64,000 nt of DNA from Arthonia radiata (Eukaryota; Ascomycota; Arthoniomycetes; Arthoniales; Arthoniaceae). Numbering within the stretch: the first letter of the stretch is position 1; each line of letters begins with the position of its first letter. The stretch spans positions 806,001 through 870,000 of the forward strand of contig PSQN01000005.1 of the NCBI GenBank assembly GCA_002989075.1, in the 5' to 3' direction. Position numbers and translations under genes: made by a program. Below the pieces are notes generated by a model. It was not told the origin of the DNA, searched no databases, and saw only the letters and a program-made list of their open reading frames with translations. This document shows positions 11,681 to 22,938 of this stretch, piece after piece.

Positions 11681-13244
11681 ATTCTCGTAGCACTGTAAAT
11701 CCAGAGGTTAAGTTCAATGAGCAGCTTAGCACGCATCGCAGTTGTGGGAGCCGTTTCCGACTTTGTAATATATGCTAGTAGAGGACAAGACGGCAAGAAT
11801 ATGGTACCTGTATTAAACAAACGAGGCTCAGCTCGCTGGGGACACGACATGCTAGCGAGGACCATGCGTTCACAATATGTCTACGAGACTTCTGCATGCA
11901 GCAATTGCCGTGCAGCGACCGGGTGGTGCTGGTTAGTGAGATGAGGGATCTGCTAATGATCTGGTAGGGCTGTCGCCTGATTAGCCACATAAGGCTTAGC
12001 AAATGCGAGCGTCTATTAAACGCGCGTGTCAATTGCTACCGCTTCGGTAATAATTGGGTATGAAACGTCAAGATGCGGTACGTTGACTTGGACGAGTGCA
12101 GGGGTTGGCTTGCTACTGTCTGAAGCTGGAAGAGACACAAAGGCAGATCCCGATGTTGTTGTGGGGTCCGATAAACGTTATTCCTCCTTGCTCTTCCGTT
12201 GGGACAAAGGTCGACGGCACGAATCATATGATCGCTATTGCGTCGGAAACATGTTTCTCGAGGCGACCCGCACAGGGGGAAGCTGGCATAGGTTAGGACA
12301 ATTGAAGTAGGGCGATTACCAGGAACGGCATAAACGGCCAGGTCTTGGATTGGTTCGCTCGGTACGGTAGGCCCATGGTACCCTGTATTACGACTCATGA
12401 CCACCTCTGCGGGCTGGACTCCTCAGTAGAAGAGATGCAGAAGCGGTCCGCTGCTCCGCTGGGCACATGGCGTGACTCTCGGCACTCTCAAGACACAACG
12501 CACTAGAGCGGCACACTCCTTCAGCTGAGGAGCTTCGAGAGCCAGATGATTGCGCCCTGCGGGGTTGTTTAGCCGCTACGACGTAGTGTATGAGGTAGCA
12601 TCTGTGTCCACAGTGCTCTACCGTCTGAAGAGTCTACAGCGGGTGTACGAAGTAGTCGCTGCTGTTTCGTTAGGCCAAACGTCCGAAGACTCGCTGGTGC
12701 TGCGCCGATACTGAGCCGATGCTGCGATGTCCTCATCTGAACAAGAGCATGGCGGTGATTCGCGTAGAGTGTTTACCATCGCCGTGGAAATTGACCCACT
12801 CAGATTCTCAGCCCCCTCAGGACGGCTTGCCCCGGTAGCCGCCACGTGTGAACCACATTCCGCTAAGTCTTACAGAGATTCGAAGTGTTCATAATTCTAG
12901 TGCTCGGATCTTTCTTATCCCGTATAATGCGGGCCTCCAGTCAAAGACCTGACTCTCGCGCGCGGCACACCAGAGGCCACGTGTTCGAATGGTTGACCCA
13001 CTCTTCAATCGGCAATGAAACAGGGTGATTGGATGTGTTCCGACTCACAACGGCAAAATGACGACGGAGCTCTTATGGTTCCCTGCACAGATGGCCTCTT
13101 AAGATCTTGAAACACGCGGCCAACTGCGCATTATTATTATCGCACGCGAGCGCATTGGATCTCGGGATTTACCTTGTGTATCCGCCTTCACTCGGCGTAG
13201 ATCGTAGCGAGTGAGAAGACACGGCCGGTGCGTGCTATCTTTAC
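11681..13244. other. 1.6 kb intergenic stretch
   Basis: Frames here are short and contradictory on the two strands. I find no splice-connected protein-like reading, repeat or RNA gene. It contains the promoter of the zinc-cluster regulator at its left end. Confidence 0.4.
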
Positions 13245-14499
13245 TCACTTTCGAAACGCACCTACTTGCCATCGCCACCATGTCTTGAAGTCTTGACAGT
13301 GAAGGTCAACCCCCAGCTGTTGAAGTTCATTGGTGCGGAGGTGGCAGTCGTATGGTCGCTGTACTGAGGCCTTTGGGTCGTTACCTTGCTTGTTCGGCAC
13401 CAGGCCGCCCATAGGCAGGCCCATAATCTCAGCAAACACTTCGCAAATCTGATATTTCGTGAAGCGTTCCTCAGCTGAGAATTGTAAAACTCGTGGCAGA
13501 TCCTGCCGCTGTTCTGGTGTGGAACTGGCGATGAACGTTTCACAGATGTCCTGCGCCACAGTCAGTGTCTCGTTTTTACGAGCCGCAGCGTGCTGAACAT
13601 GAAACTTTTGCCAACCCTGTATGCGCAATACGTCTCCGCCGCTTTAGGGACGGCAAGCGGGTTATAACATACCTTACAGACGCGACCAACGTCAGACGTT
13701 AGTGTTGGGTAGCGTATGCCCCAGTCATCCATCTTGATATGTTTGCCTGGCTCTTGCGCGGCCCATAGCTGATCCATAAGGATGTTGGTTGCGCTTTCTT
13801 TGTTGCCTATGTCTGGGCTGACAGGACCGTAGAGTACAGGCACGCGGAGGACAGCAGCATTACTCGTGCTCTGAGTCTCTTTCAGCACCACCTCCTCACC
13901 AGCTAGCTTCAGCTCGCCATAGAAGTTTGTTGGGCCGGTTGCAGAGAGTGCGGAGTATGGCGCCTCGCCTTCTTTGCCGGGAAAGACATAGTCGGTGGAG
14001 ATATAGAGGAGGAAGATGTTGCGGCTGGCACAAGCGCGCGTGAGCGCTTCCGTAGCAGTGACGTTGAGGGATCGCGCGCCTTCAGGGTTGGAGTCGACTT
14101 TGTCTGGGGCGCGCTCGGCAGCGCAATGAACTACGGCTTGGGGTCTGTGAGAGTGCTGTCAGCAGGTGGCTTTCAGAAGGGACAACGGACACATGGACAG
14201 TAATGGCAGAGCTCGGAGGGTCCGCAAAACTCGGAGTGCCCGCAAGGCTCGGAGGGCCCGCGAGGCCCGCAAAGGTCAGGCTCGCACCGCAAGCAGCCAG
14301 CGTGATGACAAATGACATACTTGGCTTTGTCCAAGGCATTCTCAATGTCGGTCTCGCTAGTCAGATCCACTTTGAGGATGTTACCAGTCGCGCGAGAGAA
14401 CCCGGTGCCTGTGACCTCCCATCCGCTCTTCTCGAATGCTTTGGCGACTTCACGACCGAGGAGGCCAGTTGCGCCTGTGATCAGAGCAGCTTTTGACAT
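13245..14499 (-). CDS. RmlD/MAT2B-like NAD(P)-binding SDR protein
   Basis: An extended short-chain dehydrogenase of the RmlD-substrate-binding family, which includes dTDP-4-dehydrorhamnose reductase and the regulatory beta subunit of methionine adenosyltransferase; the latter is the usual fungal annotation. Three exons (14499-14321, 14144-13673, 13550-13245) give 318 residues. The N-terminal Rossmann signature GATGLLG is at residues 9-15. After splicing come VVHCAAERAPD, STDYVF and the active-site YGELK (Y-x3-K). Introns are 176 and 122 bases, long for this window. The first holds an 18-base minisatellite. Acceptance of the exons rests on exact phase agreement and good splice sites (GTATGT donors, CAG acceptors). 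Whether it acts as an enzyme or as a subunit cannot be told from sequence. Confidence 0.88.
14212..14275. repeat. 18-base minisatellite inside an intron
   Basis: About 3.5 imperfect copies of a unit CTCGGAGGGTCCGCAAAA, written on the plus strand. They lie inside the first intron (14320-14145) of the minus-strand RmlD-like gene. The unit is a multiple of three, so copy-number change would not disturb frame even if the intron were retained. The arrays explain why this intron is longer than its neighbours. Confidence 0.75.
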
Positions 14500-15248
14500 T
14501 GCGTAGTGTTGTGCAGGAGGAATGATGGGTGCATTGCAGATGTGACATCAAAGCATCGTCGGAGATGGGCGGGGCTCTTGTGACGAGTACAGTGCATGTA
14601 CAGCAGCACCAAAACCAGAGTGTTTCAAGGCAATGAAAAGATCGTAAACCTCCGAACGTACGCATACGACGTGGAAAGTATGTTTCCAATGGTATTGCTA
14701 TGTCGCCTCTCGTTTTTTCACGAGTATGTATGCAGAGCTTGTGCTATACACGGGGAGGGTAGGATATGGGAGCACGATATTCACCAATAACCTCGTCGAG
14801 TATAGAAAGTGACCCATCGTGCCCATTCTGTTCACAGTGGTTTGGTGTACTCAAGCAGCCCGCATGTCTTGATTCAAATTCAACCGACGCTCAACTCTGA
14901 GCTGCTCTTGACCAAGACCCAGTCGTTACCCATTCTTTCACCCCGTAATAAGACCACTTGCAAGCCGTATCCTTCACACCAGCGACCTTCGCAATACCCT
15001 TACTCCGGCGCGCAGGTCTGCACCGTAGCACGCTTGAACGAGGGCGCTTTGAGACATTCCCCGTTGAGATCTGATTTGCAAGCCTTACGTGTCAGTGATC
15101 ATTCGATGTTCGTTTGCTGCCGACCGTAGTGACGCATCGTGTCTGGTAATGAGGCAGCACGTATCGCGGAGATGTGGTGGAATATATGAATTGAAAAGCT
15201 CTTCCTTGCACGCCAGCGTCGAGGCCAGTCGAGCAAAGAAAGGCGTCA
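14500..15248. other. Intergenic stretch
   Basis: No coding signal supported. It separates the start of the RmlD-like gene from the 3' end of a small minus-strand gene. Confidence 0.35.
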
Positions 15249-15667
15249 TCAATGATGAGCATGGGGTTCCAAAAATTCCCAAGCGACCCGAAGGCCACTT
15301 GAAGCAGTCAAAAATTTATAGTTTTCAACCAGCAAAATCAAGAGCTCAGCCAAAGCTTCACTGCTACTCGAAATGCCCTATGGAGTTGTCAGTGCACTGT
15401 AAAGGCTGGGGGAGATGATGTGGGGACGACATGACTTACCTTGCACTCGGATGAGGAAGAAAGAAGGAGAGCGCGGCGAAGCGCGAGATTATAAACCCTC
15501 CGGGTCTTGGCAATGTGCACCGTGCGTCTCCAGGCAGCTATGTCACGTGCTGTTGGTTGACTCGACCTGACGCGTCGCTGGTTCCGTAATACCTCCATAA
15601 TCATCAACAAGTTCAATCGTCTCTCGACAGCCATGTGTAGGTATGGAAAGTTGTCATCTGCTCTCAT
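15249..15667 (-). CDS. Small two-exon hypothetical protein
   Basis: Not recognised. Two exons (15667-15440 and 15377-15249) joined by a 62-base intron give 118 residues. The donor is GTAAGT, the branch-like CACTGAC lies close to the acceptor CCATAG, and both exons are in phase 0. The first exon is basic and helical, rich in Arg and Leu. After splicing the reading continues through a Ser-rich hinge into a leucine-rich segment (AELLILLVENY) and stops after a His-rich end. The frame upstream of the chosen ATG stays open for about 12 codons, so an earlier exon is possible. It is divergent to the small gene at 16149, with about 480 bases between. No homology can be named; support comes from splice signals and composition only. 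Confidence 0.5.
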
Positions 15668-16148
15668 AGTCACGATGAGAGATTCGATGCTGCGCCGTCG
15701 ACCGATACTTCACGCTCCTCCATGCGCCTCCAGTGAGCCCCTTGTTGTACATGGAGGTCAGAAGCCAACTATTACGGCGGACACTGCTCCAGGCCATCAA
15801 TTTTGATGTGCTCTAACTCAAGATGTCAGCACAGCACCTTCTAAAGTTCATTCACTATTTCGAACAAAGTATTTAGATGCAATGCCGGCGTGCTAGCTGC
15901 CAGGCATAGAGCTTCAGGTAACAGAAGGGAATATTTGGATGCTCTACATTTAACCTCGCTATCCGAGCTCATCATGTAATTGCACGTGAGTCTAGCGCGG
16001 CGAGCAAGTGGTGACACTGCAAGTGACGCGCTTCACTTCAGCGGACTCGTTGGCACATAGCAACCAACACAAACATTCAAGACGCGCTCCGTGCTTTTCG
16101 TGCTCACTTGAGTCTTTCCAATATTCGTAATGACACCACATCCGAACA
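15668..16148. other. Divergent intergenic stretch between two small genes
   Basis: Presumably a shared promoter region. I see no gene, repeat or clear site in it. Confidence 0.35.
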
Positions 16149-16719
16149 ATGAACCCACTGAAAGTTGAGACGTGCGTATCCGAAGACGCTGATCACCAAC
16201 ACCCCGAAATGGAAGACGACAGTTGGGAACGATACAGGCTGGTCAGCTAACAGGCACTCCTCACACAACCGACGGGACGGCGTGCTAATGAAAGTCACAG
16301 GCAGTCACCGCATACGAGAATGACGTCGCGATCGCCGCACAAAATGTGTTTGTCGACCTCATCAGCGACACAGCTACCTCGATCCATCTACGAGCGTCGG
16401 CACATCAATTCCTCGCAAAGCTACATATGTACGAATACTCGGTCAGCCGTCATCACTTGAACTGGTCGATCTGGCTCTGCGATGCTATGTACCAAAGCGG
16501 GGAGTATATACCAGCGCAAGTGAGCGCAATCAGGCAGAACGCGGTGCGCCCCCCAAATCAACTCGAGCACCCACTCAACACCGTCAGGAAGCTGACACGA
16601 CTCGACAGATACAAATGCTAGGCGAACTGGAATCGTATCGCGCTGTGCATCGAAGCATCTCACGGCAAACGCAGAGCTCAGGCAAAAGAACGAGCACATC
16701 AACCGATGTCGAGCAGTGA
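16149..16719 (+). CDS. Small three-exon hypothetical protein
   Basis: Not recognised. Exons 16149-16241, 16301-16519 and 16609-16719 give 140 residues. Introns are 59 and 89 bases; both are in phase 0. Intron 1 has a GCTAAT branch-like site but a weak GTCAGC donor, intron 2 a GTGAGC donor and GACAG acceptor. An in-frame stop just upstream of the ATG fixes the start. The first exon is acidic, the second is helical with Trp, His and Tyr (a possible globular core), and the third ends in a Ser/Thr-rich basic tail. No signal peptide or membrane helix. The three exons join without a stop, which is unlikely by chance, but no family can be named. Confidence 0.6.
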
Positions 16720-17051
16720 AGTCATGAGAATCACCGTCGTTTCGTGCTCCTAGTCTACAACAATTACTATGTGTGAGCAGTTTACGTCATTCACAATATA
16801 TTTCTTCTCGAGTAGTGCAGCGAATTCTCTCCTAAGGTATTGCAGTCCAGCGCCCACAGCTTCACCTGAACTTGCACGAGTAAACAAACCCTGTTGCCCA
16901 GCCTACCCTTCGTATTGTTCTCGCTTTGCCAAGACCTTTCCCCATTAGGTTATGTGAATGGCTGGCTCATGACGTTTGTATTCTACCTCCTTCAAGATGT
17001 CCGACCACTCCCAATCCCAGCCACAAAATAACAGCGTCCATAATACCCGCG
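16720..17051. other. Short intergenic stretch, promoter of the 898-residue gene
   Basis: No gene. The frame of the next gene is open back to 16926, but the ATG at 17052 is preferred because the extra residues look like translated leader. Confidence 0.4.
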
Positions 17052-19748
17052 ATGGACCACAACAATCGCGAACCCCAAACTCCAAGCGTACCTCCTCAAA
17101 GGTCAAGTGCGCGTCCATCACTTCTGCAAAGAATCCAAGCTCAGCTTGAACAGCGGTCTCCCAGTTCTCCACGCTCTCAAGCGCCATCAATAAGGGTGAC
17201 TGACGATGAGCAACGCCATCATAGCCATCAATCACCCTCGGGTGGCTACGCAAGCCGGATTCGCACCGGCACGCGTGACAGCTCTCAAAGTCTGTCACTC
17301 CCGCTGCGCATCTCGCCAGCATCTGTGCGCAATGGCTCGGCTAGCAATGATGCCAATCGACCGTCCACTCACCCAACGCTGATACATCGTCCTCGATCAA
17401 GCCAAGGCCCGCGGTCCACGTCGAAGCGCAGAAGAGTCAATTCTGTCGGCGATGAATACATTGTGTACGACGACCTACCTGAGCGAAAGCCCTCGACAAC
17501 GAACGAAGACGACCCGTTCGTTCCTGCCAACCCCCGCCTGCCCGCTGTCAGCTTCGCAGCGCCGCTCACGACTCGAAACTTTCAAAGCGACGCTGATCCG
17601 GCTTTTTCGGATACCAGTGACGAGGACAGCCAGCCAGAAAGCTTTGGACACAGGCGCAAACGGTCGTGTGCGGATATTGATGTCACTGCCGCGAACGAAA
17701 CGAGGACAATGTGGTCTCGACAAGAAGATCGCAATGCGGACCCATCGCGCCGCATTGCGACGCCGACGCCCCGAATGACACGACGGGACCAGCGCGCAGC
17801 GTCTCCTGTGACTCCAGTCACCGCTATTGGTAGGCCACCAGCAAACACTGGCTTGACAGCTTCTCTCGCCGGCTTCTCAACACAACAAACCCGCCATTCG
17901 CGTCCACCTCTCATCGCACAAGACAACTATTCTACGAGGCTGCATGCTTCAGTTCAGTCCACTTTGGGCCCAACACCGGTGCGCCGTCGCCGCCGTGCAT
18001 TCCATCTCTGGGGAGCCATCAAGTCGCACTCGGAGATCCTCCTCTACCTCACGACTAATCACCTCACGCCGGACCAAGTCAAAGAGCTCTACAGCATCGA
18101 CAGACACTTCCACTACATCCTCAACTCCTTCGTGCCAATGGTCATCAAACGCATGGTCAAGCGCTGGTGCATCTGCACGCCTCCCGAGCTCGTGCGCCGC
18201 TACAACAACGGCTACTTCGACCGGGACGGTATACCCGCGGCGTACTTCAAGCGCGTCCCAGTCCCACCCTCTGCAGACACCAAGTCCGCCACCAAGCCCG
18301 ACACCACCCCCAAAAGCAAGACCAGCGCCAAAACAGAACCTTCATCCCATCCCTCCACGAACCCCCAGCCCACCCAACCAAAGACCCCCTACCACACCAA
18401 CCGCAAACCCTACACCGAACCTCCCCTCACGCACATCCTCCGCCACGCCTTCTACCGCGACGTCACCACCCGCGACGCCCGCCGCATCACCATCCTCGCC
18501 GACTCCCCCTTCGCGCCCCACCGCGCCCCCAACCCCGACGGATCCTACAACACCAACAACTCCCAAATGGTGCCCTCCCTCCGCTACTTCTCCATGCTTT
18601 ACCAGCGCGCCACCACCATCCACGCCATCCTCTCCATTTTGTTGTACAAACACCAAATCGTCCTCCCCCCTTGGACCGCCCACGCACTGGTTAAAGCCAC
18701 TTTCCTCATGGACGTGCCCACCACCGCTGCTCGCGCGTTGATCGCTGGATCTCGCGCTTTTATCGACGATCCGGAATTGGAATGCCTGTTGTTGTTCGCA
18801 GTGAAGTTGGATATGGCGACGAATGACCCGCTCAGTCCGGCGCACCATCCGCAGTATAATGCGAATGTGCATCCGCGCTTCCGCTTGCCTGCCGCGAGCA
18901 CGGCTCTACGACGTCATTGTTTCTGCCATCCCAGCCTCGCCGCCACTCTCTCCCTCCTCCAGCGCCGCACCCTGAGGAATCCAGTGAACGTACTCAACGC
19001 GTTCGCGCACGCCAAACCTTTACTCCCGCCGCCGCATGCGGGTGAAGCTATGTACGGCATCCCCTCAGACCTCGTCGGCGCGCTGCGTCTAGAAGGATGG
19101 GGCGAAGATCCGCTCGGAGCTGCGCGGGGGCTGCGGCCGTGGGGGCACGTACAGATGGGACGGGGACCGGTGCCGATGCCGCGGCGGACGCTGATTCGGG
19201 TTGATAGTGCGGTTGTGTTGGCGTTGCTGCAGCGGGGGGCGTTGCCGGGGGTGCAGGGGTTGCGGAGGATGGTGTGTGCTGGGTATGGGGAGGGGGCTGA
19301 GGGGGGGGTGGAGGGGTTTAGTGAGGTGGTGCTTGGGAGGAATGATTGGGATGTGGTGGGTGGTGGGCATGGCGGTGGTGTTCACGGGGATGGTGGCGGG
19401 AGTGAAGAGCATGGGGTGGATGGCGGGAAAGACGGTGGTGGGACTCAAGGTGGTGAGGGAAAGGGGAAGATTGCTAAGGGCAAGATGTGGCAAAAGCCCG
19501 AGCTACCCGAGGGATGGAAGCGGCCGCACTGGGACTGGAAGGGCGATGAGGAGGATGTGGAGGTGTGGATGTTGGGGTTGGAGCGGGAGGAGGAGAGGGA
19601 GGCTGCTGCTGTTGCGGCGGCGGCTGATGGTGGTGGTGAGGGAGGTGAGGATGCTGGCAACGAAGACCTGGAGAGCGATGAGGACGACTATAACGATGAG
19701 GAGCTTGCTGAGGCTGAGGAGGAGGATGATGAGTGGGAGGATGAGTAG
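17052..19748 (+). CDS. Large hypothetical protein with acidic C-terminal tail
   Basis: Single exon of 898 residues from the ATG at 17052; the in-frame ATG at 16926 would add 42 residues of doubtful character. I do not recognise the family. The first 310 residues are disordered and rich in Ser, Pro, Arg and Thr, with basic patches that could be nuclear localisation signals (SKRRRVN). A conserved-looking core starts with a HLWGAIKSHSEILLYL segment, runs through about residue 700 and includes Trp-Cys and many helical stretches, interrupted by a Pro/Thr/Lys-rich loop. A Gly-rich stretch follows, and the last 60 residues are almost entirely Glu and Asp. The layout suggests a nuclear or chromatin-associated protein, which is inference. 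Codon usage is odd: third positions are mostly C in the middle and mostly G near the end, which creates long spurious frames. Confidence 0.8.
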   Translation: MDHNNREPQTPSVPPQRSSARPSLLQRIQAQLEQRSPSSPRSQAPSIRVTDDEQRHHSHQSPSGGYASRIRTGTRDSSQSLSLPLRISPASVRNGSASNDANRPSTHPTLIHRPRSSQGPRSTSKRRRVNSVGDEYIVYDDLPERKPSTTNEDDPFVPANPRLPAVSFAAPLTTRNFQSDADPAFSDTSDEDSQPESFGHRRKRSCADIDVTAANETRTMWSRQEDRNADPSRRIATPTPRMTRRDQRAASPVTPVTAIGRPPANTGLTASLAGFSTQQTRHSRPPLIAQDNYSTRLHASVQSTLGPTPVRRRRRAFHLWGAIKSHSEILLYLTTNHLTPDQVKELYSIDRHFHYILNSFVPMVIKRMVKRWCICTPPELVRRYNNGYFDRDGIPAAYFKRVPVPPSADTKSATKPDTTPKSKTSAKTEPSSHPSTNPQPTQPKTPYHTNRKPYTEPPLTHILRHAFYRDVTTRDARRITILADSPFAPHRAPNPDGSYNTNNSQMVPSLRYFSMLYQRATTIHAILSILLYKHQIVLPPWTAHALVKATFLMDVPTTAARALIAGSRAFIDDPELECLLLFAVKLDMATNDPLSPAHHPQYNANVHPRFRLPAASTALRRHCFCHPSLAATLSLLQRRTLRNPVNVLNAFAHAKPLLPPPHAGEAMYGIPSDLVGALRLEGWGEDPLGAARGLRPWGHVQMGRGPVPMPRRTLIRVDSAVVLALLQRGALPGVQGLRRMVCAGYGEGAEGGVEGFSEVVLGRNDWDVVGGGHGGGVHGDGGGSEEHGVDGGKDGGGTQGGEGKGKIAKGKMWQKPELPEGWKRPHWDWKGDEEDVEVWMLGLEREEEREAAAVAAAADGGGEGGEDAGNEDLESDEDDYNDEELAEAEEEDDEWEDE

Positions 19749-20327
19749 GCATGCGCGATAATGAGCATGCGAGGGGACGATAAACTAGCAAAGCAGATCA
19801 CGAAAGCTGCAATGAATCATCGTTGACATGATATGTTCATATTCATACCGTCTTGCGACGTGCATGAGCGTTGAGTCTATTCTATGTTACAGTATCTGCA
19901 AGAAGTGTGATCAAACTGCCTCCGCTTCAATGCGCCTTAGCCAAGGGTTTGACCAAGCTGGTGAACCAGCTGCACGGGCAACAGCTATGAGCAATAGCTC
20001 GGATAGTTCAGATGGAGCCCAAGTGAGCTCAGAGAGCGAACGAGAAGTCCAGCAACAGAAGAAGAGAAGGTATGGCATCTGTGTTCCGCCCAGGCACGTG
20101 GTAGCTGAAGTGGCACGTGCGCGCGCCGTCAACGCGGCAGATCGATCGTCGGCCATCAGATCCCGCGAGTCGCATGGGAGGCGTGGGACAGGACGTCGAG
20201 GAAATTGGAAATTCGCTCCTTGGGGAGTATACAGGGTATCATCGTTGGTATTCATACAGGTCATGACGTCGTGAAGGTCTATTGTGTGAGCGTGTGATCT
20301 GGCTTGGAACACACGGGTCGAGGCCGA
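19749..20327. other. Convergent intergenic stretch
   Basis: Lies between two gene 3' ends. A plus-strand frame at 19828-20274 has a Ser-rich and basic composition but no other support, so it is not called. Confidence 0.4.
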
Positions 20328-21101
20328 TCATGGAGCATCAAGGCCCATGTCGCCGTGAGTTCCCGTTGGAAGCCACGCTGGCAGCGGCCACGAGTCGGAG
20401 GCGCTGTCGACGCGCTGCACATTGTGCGAGGGGTAGATGGGTCCTTCAGATGGCGATGTGGCCCCGGAAGAGTCGAAGTAGCTCGCAGGCGTGAAGGGGG
20501 TGTCGCAGGTGTTGGCATCCGAGGTTCGCCTTGAGCGAAGAAAGCCCGACACACGCACGTCAGAGGTAGACGAGGCGGCTGAGCGTGAGCTGCCGAACGT
20601 GGATGGCGGTGCGAGGTGGATGAGCTTGGGTTTGCCCGGGCTTGACAGAGAGACTCTCTTCGCGACTTGATTCTCACAGATATCCACGATCTCGACGTCT
20701 TCTTCCTCCTCGTGCTCTGAGTTATCGGCCGACGGCTCGTTGGAGCTCAAGTCTTGAAGGTAGTCGTGGAATTTGGCAGCTGATGCTGCGCTGAGCTCGA
20801 AGGGGAGCTGTTCATCGACTGGCGAGACGTACGACTCTTGGAACAGGGGTTCGAAGTCTTGTGGCTTGTCTGGGAACGAGGTGCTGAAGGGAGACTTGGT
20901 GAGCTGCCCAGCTGGTGCGCCCTGAGGGATGTCGGCGTATTGGCTTGTGTCTTTGCTGCTCTCGATCAAGACGGGGTTGCCGATCTTGAGTGCAGTCGGC
21001 TTGCGTGGCTTTGGCTGGGCTGAGGTATCAGTGGGCTTGAAGGGCCATCTGAACTCGCCAGACTGGCGGCCTGCCTGGTGTTTGTTGCTGAAGATGCCCA
21101 T
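20328..21101 (-). CDS. Hypothetical disordered protein
   Basis: Single exon of 257 residues with no recognised domain. The N-terminus has a Trp-Pro-Phe-Lys segment and Lys/Pro-rich stretches; an acidic cluster (EHEEEEDVEIVD) lies near residues 128-139; the C-terminal half is Ser/Thr/Pro-rich with SP and TP sites. Such composition fits a phosphorylated scaffold or regulatory protein, but nothing more specific can be said. The ATG at 21101 sits in a CAAG-like context and the upstream region is long and gene-free. Composition and codon use match neighbouring genes, which supports it being real. Confidence 0.65.
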   Translation of the reverse strand: MGIFSNKHQAGRQSGEFRWPFKPTDTSAQPKPRKPTALKIGNPVLIESSKDTSQYADIPQGAPAGQLTKSPFSTSFPDKPQDFEPLFQESYVSPVDEQLPFELSAASAAKFHDYLQDLSSNEPSADNSEHEEEEDVEIVDICENQVAKRVSLSSPGKPKLIHLAPPSTFGSSRSAASSTSDVRVSGFLRSRRTSDANTCDTPFTPASYFDSSGATSPSEGPIYPSHNVQRVDSASDSWPLPAWLPTGTHGDMGLDAP

Positions 21102-22938
21102 GATGACGATATGATGGGTAGTCTTGTCGAGAAACGATGCGATCTTGAAGCTGGTTGGGAAAGTCTCTGAGTGTAGAAGGTGTGGTAGTAGAGATCGTCT
21201 AGATCGAGCGGAGATATGTAGCAGATTGGCTGAATCCGAAACGAGGAGGTTCAGCCTAGAGTGAGAGTGAGTTACGAAACGAACGAAGATGACAATCGCA
21301 GTGGTTTGAAATGAAGAACAGCAGGGATCAGAGAAGGGAAGCCAGGATGCCCGCAGTCACAGGGAATGACTACTGCAGGCAGAGAAGCTGGGGTGGAGTG
21401 AGAAGAGACAGAGTTGGGAGGAGAAGCCTGATGCTGCAGCAGAGTGCGTCCAGGTGCAGCAAAGGACAGGTCGGCGGGTGGATCTTGATTGGTCAGATGA
21501 CGCTTAACGTCGCGATCCAGAAGATTTCGAGCACGCGCCTATACTGTTTCGGGTAAGCGCTAGACTCCATCTCGATCCCGCCTTACCCATTGATCGTTAG
21601 CGAGGGGTCAATTCTCAATCTCACAAACCAGAAGACGCCGGCTTGGAACTCAAACGTTGACGAATCCTCGTTGCGCCCGTTTGTCTACCAGATCCAAAAA
21701 GATACCACCTTATCGCTTCATCGTTCTAGAAAGACCGTTGCCCACCGCACACTTTAACAGCAGTTACAACACGCTCAACAGCACGTGCAACCGCATCTAG
21801 CGAGAAGCGCGAGCCTCGTGTTCTATTTCGAACAGACGATACTCGCATGATAGTCCCTCAGCATGCTACTTCGAGTGCTGTACGAATCGCAGGCGGGCGG
21901 GTAGGCAACATGCATGACATGAAGCATGCCAGAATGCTGGCCGTCCCTCTCTTGGCTCCAAAGGGGGTTTGCACCGAACTCCCACTTCAGTGTGCCTCGT
22001 CTGGTCTAAAGACTGAGAAGGTTGCAGCGAAGCCCCCGCTTAAGCAACTAGGCAATGCGCCTACTGCGCGCTTAAATGTGTGGTTCTGTAATCTTCTCAA
22101 CCCCGTTACTTTCATCCTCGACGCTTCTCTCAGCAGTCTGCGTAGCTTTGCTGTCGGCGACGAGGCAGGACATGAAGTCTGTCAGCCTCGGCAGCCGGCA
22201 GCAAATGACTTCTCCTGCAGGCATTCTCCGCATGTCGTGACAGCCGTTGGGCGGCACCCAGGCGCTGCGTGTTTCATTCAGGGATTGCAGGCGTTGGAGA
22301 TAACCAGGAAATATCGGCGCCCTTCTTCCCGGTGGGCGAGCAGTCGTCGGCCTCACTTTGACCTGACAACCGTTCAGAGGTGCCATCTGTACTCCCCTCT
22401 GAAACTCATCTGCGCGACCTGTAGGTCTCTTTCTCAGATGAAATGCAGCACGCCGCCGCTTTGATCGAATACCAGAACTGCGCACAGAGCTCCGATACTA
22501 GGGTTGCACCCTCTGCATCACGGCATTCATCAAAATCTTCCACTTGAAGCAAGACAATGTCTTCAGCAATAGTACCACAGCAACTTTTCCTACAGACCAG
22601 CCATACGCGGCGACCTCGGATCTTCTATCGTCACCAACGTGCTCGTGCCGTCTGCCTTGTACCTCAATAAATCCTGTTTCCCTTGTGCAATCGTAGAAGC
22701 TCTCGATCCTATGCTCGCACGCTCAGCCCGGGCAGCATCTGCGATACCTGCCTCAACTTGCTGCTTTCACCTCCCAATGCTCGCATACTTCCTTCCGAAA
22801 TCAGACCATCTCGCATTCCTGTAAGCGCCCAATCACGAGTTAACAATTCAATACCCTTTGCTTCCAACCTCCTGATCTACTTCAGCCACCTCGCTGGCGT
22901 TGGATCGCGCCTGATTCTATCTACCGTCTGACAGCAAC
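21102..22938. other. Divergent 1.8 kb intergenic stretch
   Basis: No gene supported. The plus-strand frame at 21847-22464 lacks motifs and conflicts with an equally poor minus-strand frame. The end just before 22939 is pyrimidine-rich, as expected of a fungal leader. Confidence 0.4.

Noticed and set aside
17944-18741. Long plus-strand frame of 265 codons
   Set aside because: It lies in another frame of the 898-residue gene and consists of Ser/Pro/Thr runs caused by C-rich third positions.
18342-18872. Minus-strand frame of 176 codons with Gly/Val runs
   Set aside because: Antisense shadow of the same C-rich exon.
19828-20274. Plus-strand frame of 148 codons between convergent genes
   Set aside because: Low-complexity Ser and Arg content only; it overlaps the likely 3' region of the minus-strand gene.
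21847-22464. Plus-strand frame of 205 codons
   Set aside because: No motifs, poor composition and a competing minus-strand frame.
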